Origin: Stentor coeruleus
Lineage: Eukaryota > Ciliophora > Heterotrichea > Heterotrichida > Stentoridae
Direction of reading: 5' to 3'
Assembly: GCA_001970955.1 (NCBI GenBank)
Contig: MPUH01001256.1
Location: 1-20,093, forward strand
DNA length: 20,093 nt
A model generated the notes under the pieces. The model had not been told where the DNA came from, did not search any database, and saw nothing but the letters and a program-made list of their open reading frames with translations. The stretch's first letter is position 1. Every line of letters starts with the position of its first letter. This document shows positions 1 through 9,174 of the stretch, piece after piece. The translations under genes were made by a program, and so were the position numbers.

Positions 1-541
1 GGCTAATGATATTATTAACTGGGCTAATAGCTCTTTGCAAATTGTTACAGAAGCAGTAAAGCTAGAAGTTGACTTAGAATGTATTGAAAAAAAATTCGAA
101 GAGGCTTGCACAAAATTAAAAGCTTAGAAGCAAAACTTAAAGCTGGTCAGAAAAAAATAAAAAATTAGCTGATGAATTTGAGTCTGCAAAAAATCTTCAG
201 ATCAAGAGAAAAAAATGTTAGAGGAGAAAACTCAAAGCCTAGTAAAGACTTATAAAATCTGCAAAAAAATTTAAGTTCTGCAGTTAAAGAAATGAAGAAA
301 ATAAAGATTCTATACTTTTAGAAAAGCCTAAAAGTATGATAAAATTAGAAAATTTGTCAAGCATGAATCAAGAACAAATAAAAAATTCATTGGCTCAAAT
401 GAATTTGCAAAACTTTCAAAGAGATTTCATAGAAAAGCAATATCTTATCTACAAAATAATCGGAGCGAAAATATCAGAGTAATCGCAGAAAAAACAAGTT
501 TTTCTATAGAAATAATCATAAAACTTTCTGAAGAATCTTAA
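1..541 (+). pseudogene. Decayed 3' end of a coiled-coil protein gene (partial)
   Basis: No intact gene is present, but clear coding-like sequence runs from the window edge to a TAA at 539-541. It is rich in Glu, Lys, Leu and Ala with coiled-coil character, for example ECIEKKFEEACTKLK and LADEFESAKNLQ. The open frame changes six times, each time equivalent to one missing base. The changes fall at or beside A-runs near 118-121, 151-164, 209-215, 263-269, 298-301 and 433-436, and each is followed by a stop in the old frame. With the six shifts allowed, about 180 codons read without a stop. None of the breaks is a GT...AG intron of about 15 nt. The 5' end lies outside the window. In the last frame, coding-like sequence continues past the TAA to about 587. 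The protein family is not recognised. A pseudogene is the simplest reading; locally uncorrected homopolymer errors would look the same. Confidence 0.55.
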
Positions 542-1287
542 AGTATAAATACTAATAGCAACAAAGATTTTAAAGCATCAAGCAAATAATGAACATTATT
601 TATGGAGCTAATCCTATGTATATGGCTTAGTTTACTAAGTGATCCACATTATAAAGAATGAGCTTTACTTTGCTACTACAAAATTATTGATGAAATGGAA
701 GAACAAAGCTATACTGATAGAAAATCTTAGTTTTTGATCATTTCACCTAAAATAGTAGTTGCATTAAGTCACTTATATTAGAGAAATTTATTATTAAGGT
801 AATAAATATGAGTGTTGGCTGAAAAGAAATGAAAGTGGACGATAAGCCTACTCAAATATAATTAATATAAGTATTTACATGATATATAAATGCTTGAAAT
901 TATATGAGTTTTAAATAAAGACACCTTTTTGAGCTTTGCTGTACAGGATGTAATGAAATTAGGAAAATTAAGAGTTATTTTGGATGCTTGATTTAAAAAA
1001 AATTGATTTAGTGCATAATCACTAATAGTTAAAGTAGTATTCTAATATATTCTAAATGCATTTTATGCATTATTATAAATTGAGTGTTAGTTCATATAAT
1101 AAATTTTTAACTTATGAAATAAATGAATGCCATAAGTAAATCTTTAGCCACTATAAGCTATGCATCTTAAACTTCATTTATAAAAACTAAATCAAAATTC
1201 TTAACTTATACTGCAATATACAGTTAATTCCTTTGTCGTCAACGCCAACCAACTTATCCTAAACCTCAATTAAAAGTTTACTCTAAA
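542..1287. other. Spacer with possible further relic of the upstream gene
   Basis: No intact reading frame is seen. In the frame that ends the upstream relic, short coding-like stretches continue between stops, most clearly a 22-codon run at 662-727 containing IIDEMEEQSYTDRKS. This suggests that the decayed gene once extended further, but the stop density is close to that of random AT-rich DNA. From about 1090 to 1287 the sequence is AT-rich and serves as the 3' flank of the minus-strand methyltransferase gene. No RNA gene or repeat was recognised. Confidence 0.3.
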
Positions 1288-2373
1288 TTAACTATCTAAG
1301 GGTTTAACAGCAGTAAAAAATATGCAATTATAGCTGATTTTAAGCATAGGGTTTACATCCGAGGCATAAACTGATTCATTAAACTGTTCTTTCGAAATAA
1401 TAAACCCAATTCTTCTCACAACTTCCTTAAATTCTTCCCAAGATAACTCAATAGACATTGCATCTCCCATATCAGCATAATGGTAAAGCAAAGGACCAAA
1501 ATTTATCCAAGTTCCTCCAGGCACAAGAGCATTATATATAACTTCGATATATTCAATAATATTGTTTGCTGTGTCCATAAAAAAGCATGTTACAATGCAA
1601 TCCCATGAGGCAACCTGCTTTGAATAAACCTCAACAAATTCTCCAGCAACCATAGACAAGTCACTGTCTGGGGGAAGCTCATCTGATGGGCAAATATCTG
1701 GGATAAGGATTTCTTTAAAGACTTCAGATGTGTTAAGGACATTAGTAAAATCGTGTATGAAGGGGTGAATAGGATATTGCTCAATATGATCAGCTTTATT
1801 TAGCATGAAGTCTGATGCAAGGAGCATAAAATAGGAAAATTCGTTTCCTTGAGACTTGAAGCCTAGTTTGGCTATTTCATAAGTTAGCCTTCCAAGCCCT
1901 GATCCAGGTGTCAAAACTGAAATCCTTGAATCATTCACACATGGATGAGGATAAAGCCTATTGAGTTCATCCAAAATTGGCTTATAGCACATATTTCTTT
2001 CTTCTTGTCCTTCTTTAGACCAATCTCTAACCAATTGTCTTAATGTACTTCTAACTTTAGATACATTTTTATAAGGGACATCTAGTGCTTCTATTTGTAA
2101 TTTTCCATCTGGCATTTTTGTACATTTGAATAAGTCATTGTGTGGATGAACAATGTGGACTATGAAAAAGAAATTTTTATTTACACAATCAATAAGCTTT
2201 GATATTCTCTCGGTATATGGAACAGGAAGAAGATCTAAATGCTTTTCTTTTAAAGATCGGAAGTTTTTTTCCATTCTGGCAATATCTCGCAAAGAATCTA
2301 CTTGGTAGTTGAAAAATGCAGCACATATGGACTTGAAATGTTTTTGCTCTTCATCAAGCTGCACATCTTCCAT
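1288..2373 (-). CDS. CARNMT1: Carnosine N-methyltransferase-like protein (N2227/UPF0586 family)
   Basis: The 361-residue protein matches the CARNMT1 (N2227) family along its whole length. The family uses S-adenosylmethionine to methylate the imidazole of His-containing dipeptides (carnosine to anserine in animals); the substrate in a ciliate is unknown. The N-terminal helical part (about 5-70) carries the family-type ICAAFFNYQ. LRQLVRDWSKEG at 111-122 precedes the Rossmann fold. The SAM-binding glycine loop PGSGLGRL is at 156-163, QGNE at 175-178, MVAGEF at 241-246, CFFMDTA at 263-269 and PGGTWINFGPLLYH at 285-298. All family blocks occur in order with no gap, so the gene looks intact and active. 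The start is an ATG right before the conserved N-terminal helix; the stop is TAA. Divergent from the AGFG gene, with a long spacer between them. Probably cytosolic or nuclear, since no signal peptide or membrane segment is seen. Confidence 0.93.
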   Translation of the reverse strand: MEDVQLDEEQKHFKSICAAFFNYQVDSLRDIARMEKNFRSLKEKHLDLLPVPYTERISKLIDCVNKNFFFIVHIVHPHNDLFKCTKMPDGKLQIEALDVPYKNVSKVRSTLRQLVRDWSKEGQEERNMCYKPILDELNRLYPHPCVNDSRISVLTPGSGLGRLTYEIAKLGFKSQGNEFSYFMLLASDFMLNKADHIEQYPIHPFIHDFTNVLNTSEVFKEILIPDICPSDELPPDSDLSMVAGEFVEVYSKQVASWDCIVTCFFMDTANNIIEYIEVIYNALVPGGTWINFGPLLYHYADMGDAMSIELSWEEFKEVVRRIGFIISKEQFNESVYASDVNPMLKISYNCIFFTAVKPLDS

Positions 2374-4062
2374 AATGATTATAGGCTTATAAAATGTGAG
2401 CTTTTTATGTTGATATCATGGAATATTGGATATTAGCTTGCTGTATGCATATGATTAAGGATTTAAGACATGATTTGCCTTGCATGCAAACTTTATGATA
2501 TTTGCATACTTAATGATTGTATAATATATAGGCTTATGATATGCAATATAGTATATATAGAATAGTTTAAGATCATAAACTAGGGAAATAGTTAATATTT
2601 TTTAATTAATGTAAATTTCAATTGATAAATCCATTTTGAAGATATATCTGGTTTATCCTTTTCATCATATCCAGCTGTTTCTCTATATACTTGGCTTACT
2701 GATTTTAGAGATAACTTGGGTTTAAAGCCCTATCATCAAGCCACATCTTATAGAGAACAGATAGTAATTCCAGATTTTTAATTTTTAGAGCTTGACTACA
2801 GCTACCTCAAATAAATATTTGTGTTTTTTTCATTTGCCAGTACCTTTTCTTACGCCTATTTTTTTATATCTTAGTCTAGTTTTTCTTTTGATTTTAAAAT
2901 TTCCTCTTTGTCAGATCACATATCTTTATACATTTTCTCAGAAAATCCTCTTTTTTTCATTATTTCAGAGTCAGTCTATTTTTAATTCTAAATTTTATGC
3001 AAGTAAGTTTGTATAAGGAATTCTTAAAAGGTCCTCACTTGAACTCAAAGTATTATCCAATGTACTATTAAATTAGCCAATGATGACTAGAAATATCATT
3101 CTCTAGCTTTTTAAGAAGATTTTATAGAAATACTTCAGATGATGATAAAAGGCATATTGGAATAATCTCATTGAGTATTTTTAATGAGGTTTGAAACTTA
3201 GAGCCAGAATTGAAGAATAAAATTTCTTCAAAATCTGATTTTCCCATATAAAATAATATCTTCCTGACTTACCCCAGTTATTAAAAATTTCCAAAAGGAT
3301 TTTTGAACGTGAACCTGAAATCAAATGCTAATGAGCTAAGGATCCCATTTTAATTCCGTATTAGAAATTTATGTTTTCTGTTTAATTAGGCTATTAGATT
3401 TTTAAAGTCATTTTTTACGCGCTCCTAATTGACTTTGAATAATACCCTGTAAGCTATATTTTCAGGACATTTCAGCCAAGTAGAAGAGCTTCTAATAAAC
3501 TGATATTAAATATTTTCATGATTGCATGACATCTTATTAGAATCCCACACACAAAAATTGCATACCAGAGCCTGCATCAATTTAAATAAAAATAAGAAAT
3601 TCATAGAAGATTAAATTATAAAGCATTTTATATATATAAAATATTATTTTTAGGTAAGTGCAAGTTATATAACATGTAATGATATTGACATACACATTAA
3701 GTTATGTTTAATTTTGTTTTGGCTTAGTTTTGATAGTGTGTAATTTGAATAGTTTGCAATATAATATAATTGCTATAGTAAAAAAATGCAATTATAAATA
3801 TATATTTATACTACAAACTTACACTAGTAGAAATAGTACTAAACGGCAAAAAGTTTGAAATATGTATAAGAGAAAAGAACAATAAAATTAAAAGAAAAGT
3901 AGATAGCATCATAAAAAATTTCATAGAAAACATTAATAATAAGAGAAAACATCTGAAAATTAATTAATACAGAGTCCACGACTGTGAACGATATATTTTC
4001 TATGTAACTAATAAATATATATTAAATTTGATTTAAGATGATGTACTATTACATGATTATAA
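2374..4062. other. Long divergent spacer with faint coding-like traces
   Basis: This 1.7-kb stretch separates two divergent genes, so promoters of both should lie near its ends. Its right part (about 3600-4062) is extremely AT-rich and featureless. The middle (about 2590-3330) is less so and contains open runs on the minus strand: 48 codons from 3327 to 3184, and 45 codons from 2729 to a TAA at 2592, the latter with a convincing protein-like composition (VSQVYRETAGYDEKDKPD). Many stops interrupt the stretch between them, so it is at best a very decayed gene. A 74-codon plus-strand frame at 2792-3016 has no ATG at its start and looks like chance. Confidence 0.5.
2592..3327 (-). pseudogene. Possible highly decayed coding region
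   Basis: Read on the minus strand, two frames show protein-like stretches. One is open for 48 codons (3327-3184) and, after one stop, for another 25 codons. The other gives a Lys/Glu-rich stretch around 2956-2790 broken by several TAA, TAG and TGA codons, then a clean 45-codon run ending at 2592. The interrupted codons often sit where Gln would be natural, but all three stop types occur at about the rate expected for random AT-rich DNA. No family is recognised. This could be an old pseudogene or chance. Confidence 0.25.
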
Positions 4063-6117
4063 ATGAAAAGAGGTGTTGATACTACTGCTGAGCTCGCAGA
4101 GCTCAGGAAAATCCCAGCTAACAAGCGGTGCTTTGATTGTAGCCAAGCAGGGACCACTTATGCTATCCCAGAACTGGGGATTTTTTTGTGTTCTATTTGT
4201 GGAGGCATACATAGAGAATTTAATCATAGAGTCAAAGGACTTTCAACATGCAACTTTAGTGAGGCTGAAGTGAATAAATTGAAAAGCATGGGCAATGAAA
4301 AAGCAGCTTTTAGCTGGATGGGACGACATGATCCTCGGGTATTCCCTATTCCTGATTTAAAGGACGCGAATAAACTAAAAGACTTTCTTCGGCTTAAGTA
4401 TTTAGACAAAAGGTTTTATGAGAATAAAGAAGTTCCAGTTCAGGTACAGCCTGAACCCCCTAAACCTGTAGAGAAAAGACTTGAGAAAGCTCAGACTTCG
4501 AACTTTATAAACCTTTTGGATGATGAGCCTGCTCCTGTCCACAAACAACATAAAGCATCTAGTGAGATTCCTCCTGGGATTAATCAAGGTGTACAGAATA
4601 GTGGGAATTATTTTGCCACGAACTTCCCACCACCAAATAATCCTGGAATGAATATGTTTCCACAACCAAGTGTACAGTTCCCTCCTACTAACCCTTTGCC
4701 ACAGTATTCACAGCCAAATAACCCACAGTCTTACCCCCCAGCAAACATTCCCCAATCTTATCCTCCAGCAAACAATCCTCAAACTTACCCTTTAGCGAAC
4801 AACCAGTCTTATCCACCAGGAAACAATCCCCAATCCTATCCACAAGGAAGCAATCCCCAACCCTATCCGCAAGGGAGCAATCCTCAATCATATCCACAAG
4901 GGAATAATCCTCAATCATATCCACAAGGGAATAATCCTCAATCTTATCCACAAGGAAGCAATCCTCAATCATATCCACAAGGAAACAATCCTCAATCATA
5001 CCCACAAGGAAGCAATCCTCAATCATATCCGCAAGGGAATAATCCTCAATCATATCCACAAGGGAACAATCCTCAATCTTATCCGCAAGTAAATAATCTT
5101 CAATCATACCCACCAGGTAGCAATCCTCAATCATATCCTTCAGCGAACAATTCTCAATCATTCCCACCAGCAAATAATTCTCAATCTTACCCTCAAGCTA
5201 ATAATCCTCAGAATTATCCTCCTGCAAATAATCCTCAATCTAGCAATCCTCAGAATTATTCTCCTGCTAATAATTCTCAACCTTATCCTCAGAATTATCC
5301 TCCTGCTAGTAATCCTCAATCTTATTCACAAGCTAGCAACCCTCAATCATTCTCAAACCCAACAAGCCAATTCCGATCAGCTAGTCCAACTCCTCAATAT
5401 GCACCTTCTAATCCCCCTAATTTCTCAATATCAAACTCGACCCCTAATCTCTTCCCAGCTTCATCAAACCGATCAACTACCCCAAATCGCATTCCACAAT
5501 ACACTTCTTCAAATCCAAACCCTCAAAGCAACCCACAATCTTATGCTCCGAAACCTCAGAATCGACCAGTGTCCCCAATATCAAATACTTTAGGAAACTC
5601 AGGAGGTTTTCAGCCTTTTGTATCAGCACCTAGCTATTCCGCACCATCACCAAACTTCCCACCTAGCAACCCAAATTTCCCCCCAGCTCCAAGCAGTTAC
5701 CCTCCAAACTACAATCCCCCTCAAGGCTATCCTCAATCAGCACCCAACCCACCTCCAGGACCTGCACCAGCTTATAGCCAATACCCTCCAAGTTATAATT
5801 ATCCACAAGGACCAAGCCTTTCTCCACCTATAGTAAATCCTTCAAGCCAAGCATTCTTCTCTAAACCTATTGACCCATTTGAACAAATATTTGAAGAAGA
5901 AAGAGAGAAAAAACTCATTGCCAAACAGAAGCAAGTGCATATCACCCCAGCACAAAACCTTATGATACAGCAATATACTGTGCAAGCTCAGTTATATCAG
6001 AAAAATTATGGAGTGCAATATCCTTATACTTTTCAGCAGTGGGTTGCACTCAATAACCCCCCTGCGCCTCAGGAGAGTAGACATCATGGCAAAAACCCTT
6101 TTGACATGTTCGCATAA
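4063..6117 (+). CDS. AGFG1: AGFG-type ArfGAP with NPQSYPQG repeats
   Basis: The 684-residue protein starts with an ArfGAP domain (about 10-125). Its zinc ligands are C23, C26, C43 and C46 with the usual C-x2-C-x16-C-x2-C spacing, and R51 in GGIHREF is the likely catalytic arginine. HRVKGLS at 55-61, the GNEKAAFSW block and KLKDFLRLKYLDKRF resemble AGFG (HRB) proteins more than other ArfGAPs, though AGFG is a family-level call. The middle (about 127-597) is a disordered Asn/Pro/Gln/Ser/Tyr-rich tail with a nonapeptide tandem repeat at 219-432. The C-terminus restores order: DPF at 604-606, a charged helix, an aromatic patch ending YTFQQWVALNNPP, and a terminal NPF (678-680). DPF and NPF motifs bind AP-2 and EH-domain proteins in endocytic adaptors, so a role in clathrin-linked traffic is inferred. 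The ATG at 4063 precedes the domain directly, and the gene ends in tandem stops TAA TAG. Confidence 0.9.
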   Translation: MKRGVDTTAELAELRKIPANKRCFDCSQAGTTYAIPELGIFLCSICGGIHREFNHRVKGLSTCNFSEAEVNKLKSMGNEKAAFSWMGRHDPRVFPIPDLKDANKLKDFLRLKYLDKRFYENKEVPVQVQPEPPKPVEKRLEKAQTSNFINLLDDEPAPVHKQHKASSEIPPGINQGVQNSGNYFATNFPPPNNPGMNMFPQPSVQFPPTNPLPQYSQPNNPQSYPPANIPQSYPPANNPQTYPLANNQSYPPGNNPQSYPQGSNPQPYPQGSNPQSYPQGNNPQSYPQGNNPQSYPQGSNPQSYPQGNNPQSYPQGSNPQSYPQGNNPQSYPQGNNPQSYPQVNNLQSYPPGSNPQSYPSANNSQSFPPANNSQSYPQANNPQNYPPANNPQSSNPQNYSPANNSQPYPQNYPPASNPQSYSQASNPQSFSNPTSQFRSASPTPQYAPSNPPNFSISNSTPNLFPASSNRSTTPNRIPQYTSSNPNPQSNPQSYAPKPQNRPVSPISNTLGNSGGFQPFVSAPSYSAPSPNFPPSNPNFPPAPSSYPPNYNPPQGYPQSAPNPPPGPAPAYSQYPPSYNYPQGPSLSPPIVNPSSQAFFSKPIDPFEQIFEEEREKKLIAKQKQVHITPAQNLMIQQYTVQAQLYQKNYGVQYPYTFQQWVALNNPPAPQESRHHGKNPFDMFA
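4717..5352 (+). repeat. 27-bp tandem repeat coding NNPQSYPQG units
   Basis: About 23 units of nine codons lie in frame inside the AGFG-type gene. The core (about 4813-5100) consists of nearly identical units, [N/S]NPQSYPQG, differing mostly at Asn/Ser and at silent sites. Units towards both ends diverge (PPA, PSA and PQA endings, SQ for PQ) and a few are shortened. This gradient is typical of recent expansion by unequal crossing-over or slippage in the centre. The length is a multiple of three, so copy number can vary without breaking the frame. The repeat also creates a long antisense open frame (4688-5173) that is an artefact. Confidence 0.92.
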
Positions 6118-6643
6118 TAGGAATTATATGATTTCAGTAGATTGCTTTAAGTTTTAATGATTAGTTAAAGGATGGAAGGGCTTGAAAATGATGATAAGAT
6201 TTAACTTGGATTTAGGAGAAGTGAGTGCATTCTAAGATAAACTTAAGAATTAGTCTGGATCAGTATAGAGAGATAAATATGAATGGATTGAAGTGCCTAT
6301 ATAGTTGTAGATATCCAGTAATATTATGTAATAAATAATAAATTCTATTGAATCAATTTTGATATATTGCGCTTATCATAAAGTTTATAAACAACAATCA
6401 TACTTTATATTTAAAATTATTCCAAATATCAATATCTAAAAATATTATAAAATTATCACACTATAATATATAACTAATAATGCTCATTATTTCCTAATAA
6501 TCTTCCTTATATACTAAATCCATCTTCCCTACAATAGCATATTACTATACTAAACATGTATATTTATTTATATAGCATCTTTCATAAAACATAATAATCC
6601 TAAATCTTCTTATCCTGCACATCTTTTATACTAAAACTACATT
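6118..6643. other. Convergent 3' spacer
   Basis: AT-rich sequence between the 3' ends of the AGFG-type gene (+) and the kelch gene (-). It should hold both 3' untranslated regions. No open frame, RNA gene or notable repeat was seen. Confidence 0.6.
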
Positions 6644-8524
6644 CTAATTATTAGTAAATTCTTGCTCAACTTCTATCTCATTCCATTCAAAAGTTGCCAA
6701 GTCAACCTGAAACAGCACCCCAGCTGTAGAATAAATATATCCAATAGAGTCATAAACCAAACCTGGGCTCTCAAAAGTATATGTTGACGAATTATCAGGC
6801 AAATTAGACTTATTAACAAATGTTTCTCCATCAAACAAATAACACTCATTCAATGCATTCCCTTCATTATCCTCCCCTCCAAACACAAGCACCGTATCAT
6901 CAGTAACCTGTAAACTCCCCATACTTTTCCCATTATGCGGATATGTTACAACTTTAGATGTCCATACTTTAGACTCAAAGTCCATAACTTGCACATAATT
7001 AGTCACATTTTCCACACCATCTTCATCAACTTCCTCTCCACCAATAGCATAAAGGCTATTTTTCAATATAAAACAGCATGGATACCTTGTAGAATGCATC
7101 ATATTATTAAGTTTCCTCCATTCATGAGTATTTATAACATAGCAATATCCCAATACTTCAGGTCCTTCATCATCAAAACCAGCAACAGCATAAATAATTC
7201 CACTTTGTTCTACAAGTCTTAATCCTCTTAAAGGTGAAGGCAAAGCTGGGGCCTCCTTTTCTTCTTGAGTCAAAGTATCGTATATAAAGCATAAATTTGC
7301 CGCTTTAGATGTACTCGTCCCAACACCTCCAGCAAAAAAGACCTTCCCATCATTTAACACAAGAACTCCGCTATCACGAAATTGAATGTTTTTTAAATTA
7401 TGGACTGAAGATTCTTGAGATATTATGTTAAAATCCCTTAGACTTTTATGTGAACATTCAGCCATATATACATAGATTCCTACTGCTCTAGGGTTGAAGC
7501 CTATTTTTTTTGTAAAAAACTCAGAAGTAGGTGGATGCAAACTATGCAAAGACTCATGGGCTATTGTTGAAGCTTTAATATCATAGGTTAAAAGTAGGTC
7601 AGGCTCAGCTAAAAAGAAGATTTTGGTTGCAGATTGAAAACCTGGAGATAAAACAACCATATTCGCTATATTGAAATCTCGAACATTATTAGCTATTGAG
7701 CCTGATATTGTGAAAACTTTTGTTGAAAAGTTGTTGTACTCAGCAAAACCTCCAAGGACTAATGTTTTACCTGAACAGTGCATTGCTACTGAGCCTATTG
7801 TTGCTATTGGATGATCAAAGTTTGCCTGGTCCCATTTTTTTCGAGCTATATCATATCTGTAGACAGTATTTCTTTTTACGAATTTACTTTCGTCTTGTAC
7901 TGATGAAAAACCCCCACATACAAAAATCATATCGTCACGTAAATAGCAGGTTGGAAGGCATAGTTGCTTTGGGCAGTTTTCAAGGGATTCCCAATGGTCA
8001 TCTTCGAGGTGGTAGCAGTAGAAGTCGCTGCCTTTGTAGTCATAGAATTCTTCGATATTGCTGTCATTGAGCTTGGTTTGGAGACCTCCAACTGAGAATA
8101 CATATTTTGCTTTTTTGTAGTAGATCAAGGTGGTTGAAACACATGGTGTTGGCATATCTTCAGCTCTGAACCCTGAAAGCTTGTTTATATCAAATATCAT
8201 TACATCTTTTGAAAGTTCATCTTCTACTTCATAACCTCCTGCAGCCATAAAAACGTGGTTTCCCAAGTAACAGATTGAGCAGGCCCTGCGAAATTTGAAT
8301 GGCACTGACACTGGCAAAGTGAAAGCTGAGGAATGCTTAAGACTATAAAGATAGATTTTAGCTTGATTCGGTTCGACTTTGAATAGAAAATCTGTTTCAA
8401 GATATGGTTCTGCCTGAGATTGAGGAGGGGGAGCAACTGCAGGTTGAAGATTTTCAGCTGGAGGAGGAATATTTACTGTTTCTGATGCTCCTTTTTTACT
8501 TTTGGCTTTAATACAATTTCCCAT
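6644..8524 (-). CDS. Kelch-repeat protein with lipidation-type N-terminus
   Basis: The 626-residue protein begins MGNCIKAKSKK: Gly2 fits N-myristoylation, Cys4 could be palmitoylated and the Lys cluster would help membrane binding. A Pro-rich linker (about 19-40) follows. The rest (about 45-620) is built of kelch-type beta-propeller blades. Glycine doublets followed by aromatic or acidic residues occur at 95-98 (AGGY), 146-147 (VGGL), 204-206 (CGGF), 258-260 (GGF), 399-400 (AGGV), 495-496 (IGGE) and 549-550 (FGGE), with a variant AGF near 448-450. Trp follow-ups such as HEWRKL (467-472) and KVW (519-521) are typical. The count suggests one large or two small propellers. No BTB, BACK or other partner domain is present, so it is not a cullin adaptor of the usual kind. 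The partner and role cannot be told from sequence; membrane-tethered scaffold is an inference. The ATG fits the lipidation motif; the stop is TAG, the only one in the window. Confidence 0.88.
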   Translation of the reverse strand: MGNCIKAKSKKGASETVNIPPPAENLQPAVAPPPQSQAEPYLETDFLFKVEPNQAKIYLYSLKHSSAFTLPVSVPFKFRRACSICYLGNHVFMAAGGYEVEDELSKDVMIFDINKLSGFRAEDMPTPCVSTTLIYYKKAKYVFSVGGLQTKLNDSNIEEFYDYKGSDFYCYHLEDDHWESLENCPKQLCLPTCYLRDDMIFVCGGFSSVQDESKFVKRNTVYRYDIARKKWDQANFDHPIATIGSVAMHCSGKTLVLGGFAEYNNFSTKVFTISGSIANNVRDFNIANMVVLSPGFQSATKIFFLAEPDLLLTYDIKASTIAHESLHSLHPPTSEFFTKKIGFNPRAVGIYVYMAECSHKSLRDFNIISQESSVHNLKNIQFRDSGVLVLNDGKVFFAGGVGTSTSKAANLCFIYDTLTQEEKEAPALPSPLRGLRLVEQSGIIYAVAGFDDEGPEVLGYCYVINTHEWRKLNNMMHSTRYPCCFILKNSLYAIGGEEVDEDGVENVTNYVQVMDFESKVWTSKVVTYPHNGKSMGSLQVTDDTVLVFGGEDNEGNALNECYLFDGETFVNKSNLPDNSSTYTFESPGLVYDSIGYIYSTAGVLFQVDLATFEWNEIEVEQEFTNN

Positions 8525-9174
8525 TTTTGCGGGTGATTTTTATATTTGAGATACAAATTTGATAAGTCTATATGCACAAATGATATTGAAAAATAGTAAA
8601 TTATACAAGATTTATTTAATGTTAGGAGTAGATTAAAACGTTTGCTATATATATTTTATAATACTAATCTGTTTGAATCTGGAAGATATATGGTGAAGAT
8701 TACCTAATGCAAATTATAATAGTTGTATAAGAGTTTTTAATGCTAAGAGATTCTTTTTAATGAGTTTATAATAGGTGTTGTGTTTAAAGAGTACAAAAAT
8801 AGTAAGAAACTATATGATTATATAGTTATTTTTGAAATCATGTTTGAAACACTTGAGATTCTTGCAACAAAATTTAAGTACAATAATAATTTGCGAGTAA
8901 TGATAGAATTTTACACATATGCTACTATTATAAGATAATAATACTGAATATGCTTAAGTATTGCAAAATATAAAGGTAATAAATGAATAATTCCTATGCT
9001 AATATACTAATACTATTGATTATATTTAATCAGCAATAGCTTAGTTTTCTTAATAAATCCATTAAACTAAAGCCCTAAGTAAATCAATGCTTTTCTCATA
9101 CATCTATTTCTCATAAATCAGTTTTATTCTTTCAACCTATAAATGAATGTAAAATATTCATAAAATACTTATAA
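8525..9174. other. Divergent promoter spacer
   Basis: This 650-bp AT-rich stretch lies between the starts of the kelch gene (-) and the small basic gene (+), so both promoters should be here. No open frame, RNA gene or strong repeat was recognised, and no defined promoter motif could be assigned. Confidence 0.55.

Noticed and set aside
1-541. Programmed frameshifting in the coiled-coil relic, as in Euplotes
   Set aside because: Euplotes shifts are mostly +1 at AAA before a stop. Here each shift equals -1 or +2, and six within 540 nt would be extreme; A-run contraction explains all of them.
1-1287. Reassignment of stop codons to Gln or Trp to explain broken frames
   Set aside because: All nine intact genes end at TAA or TAG and have no internal TAA, TAG or TGA over about 15 kb. 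In AT-rich DNA several frames look protein-like when stops are ignored, as seen in two frames at 13397-13585.
2792-3016. 74-codon plus-strand frame with many Phe and Leu
   Set aside because: It begins with TTG rather than ATG, has the composition of chance AT-rich DNA and matches nothing known.
4688-5173. 161-codon minus-strand open frame inside the AGFG-type gene
   Set aside because: It is the antisense of the 27-bp tandem repeat; the repeat keeps every frame open once one unit lacks a stop. The plus-strand protein has the domain evidence.
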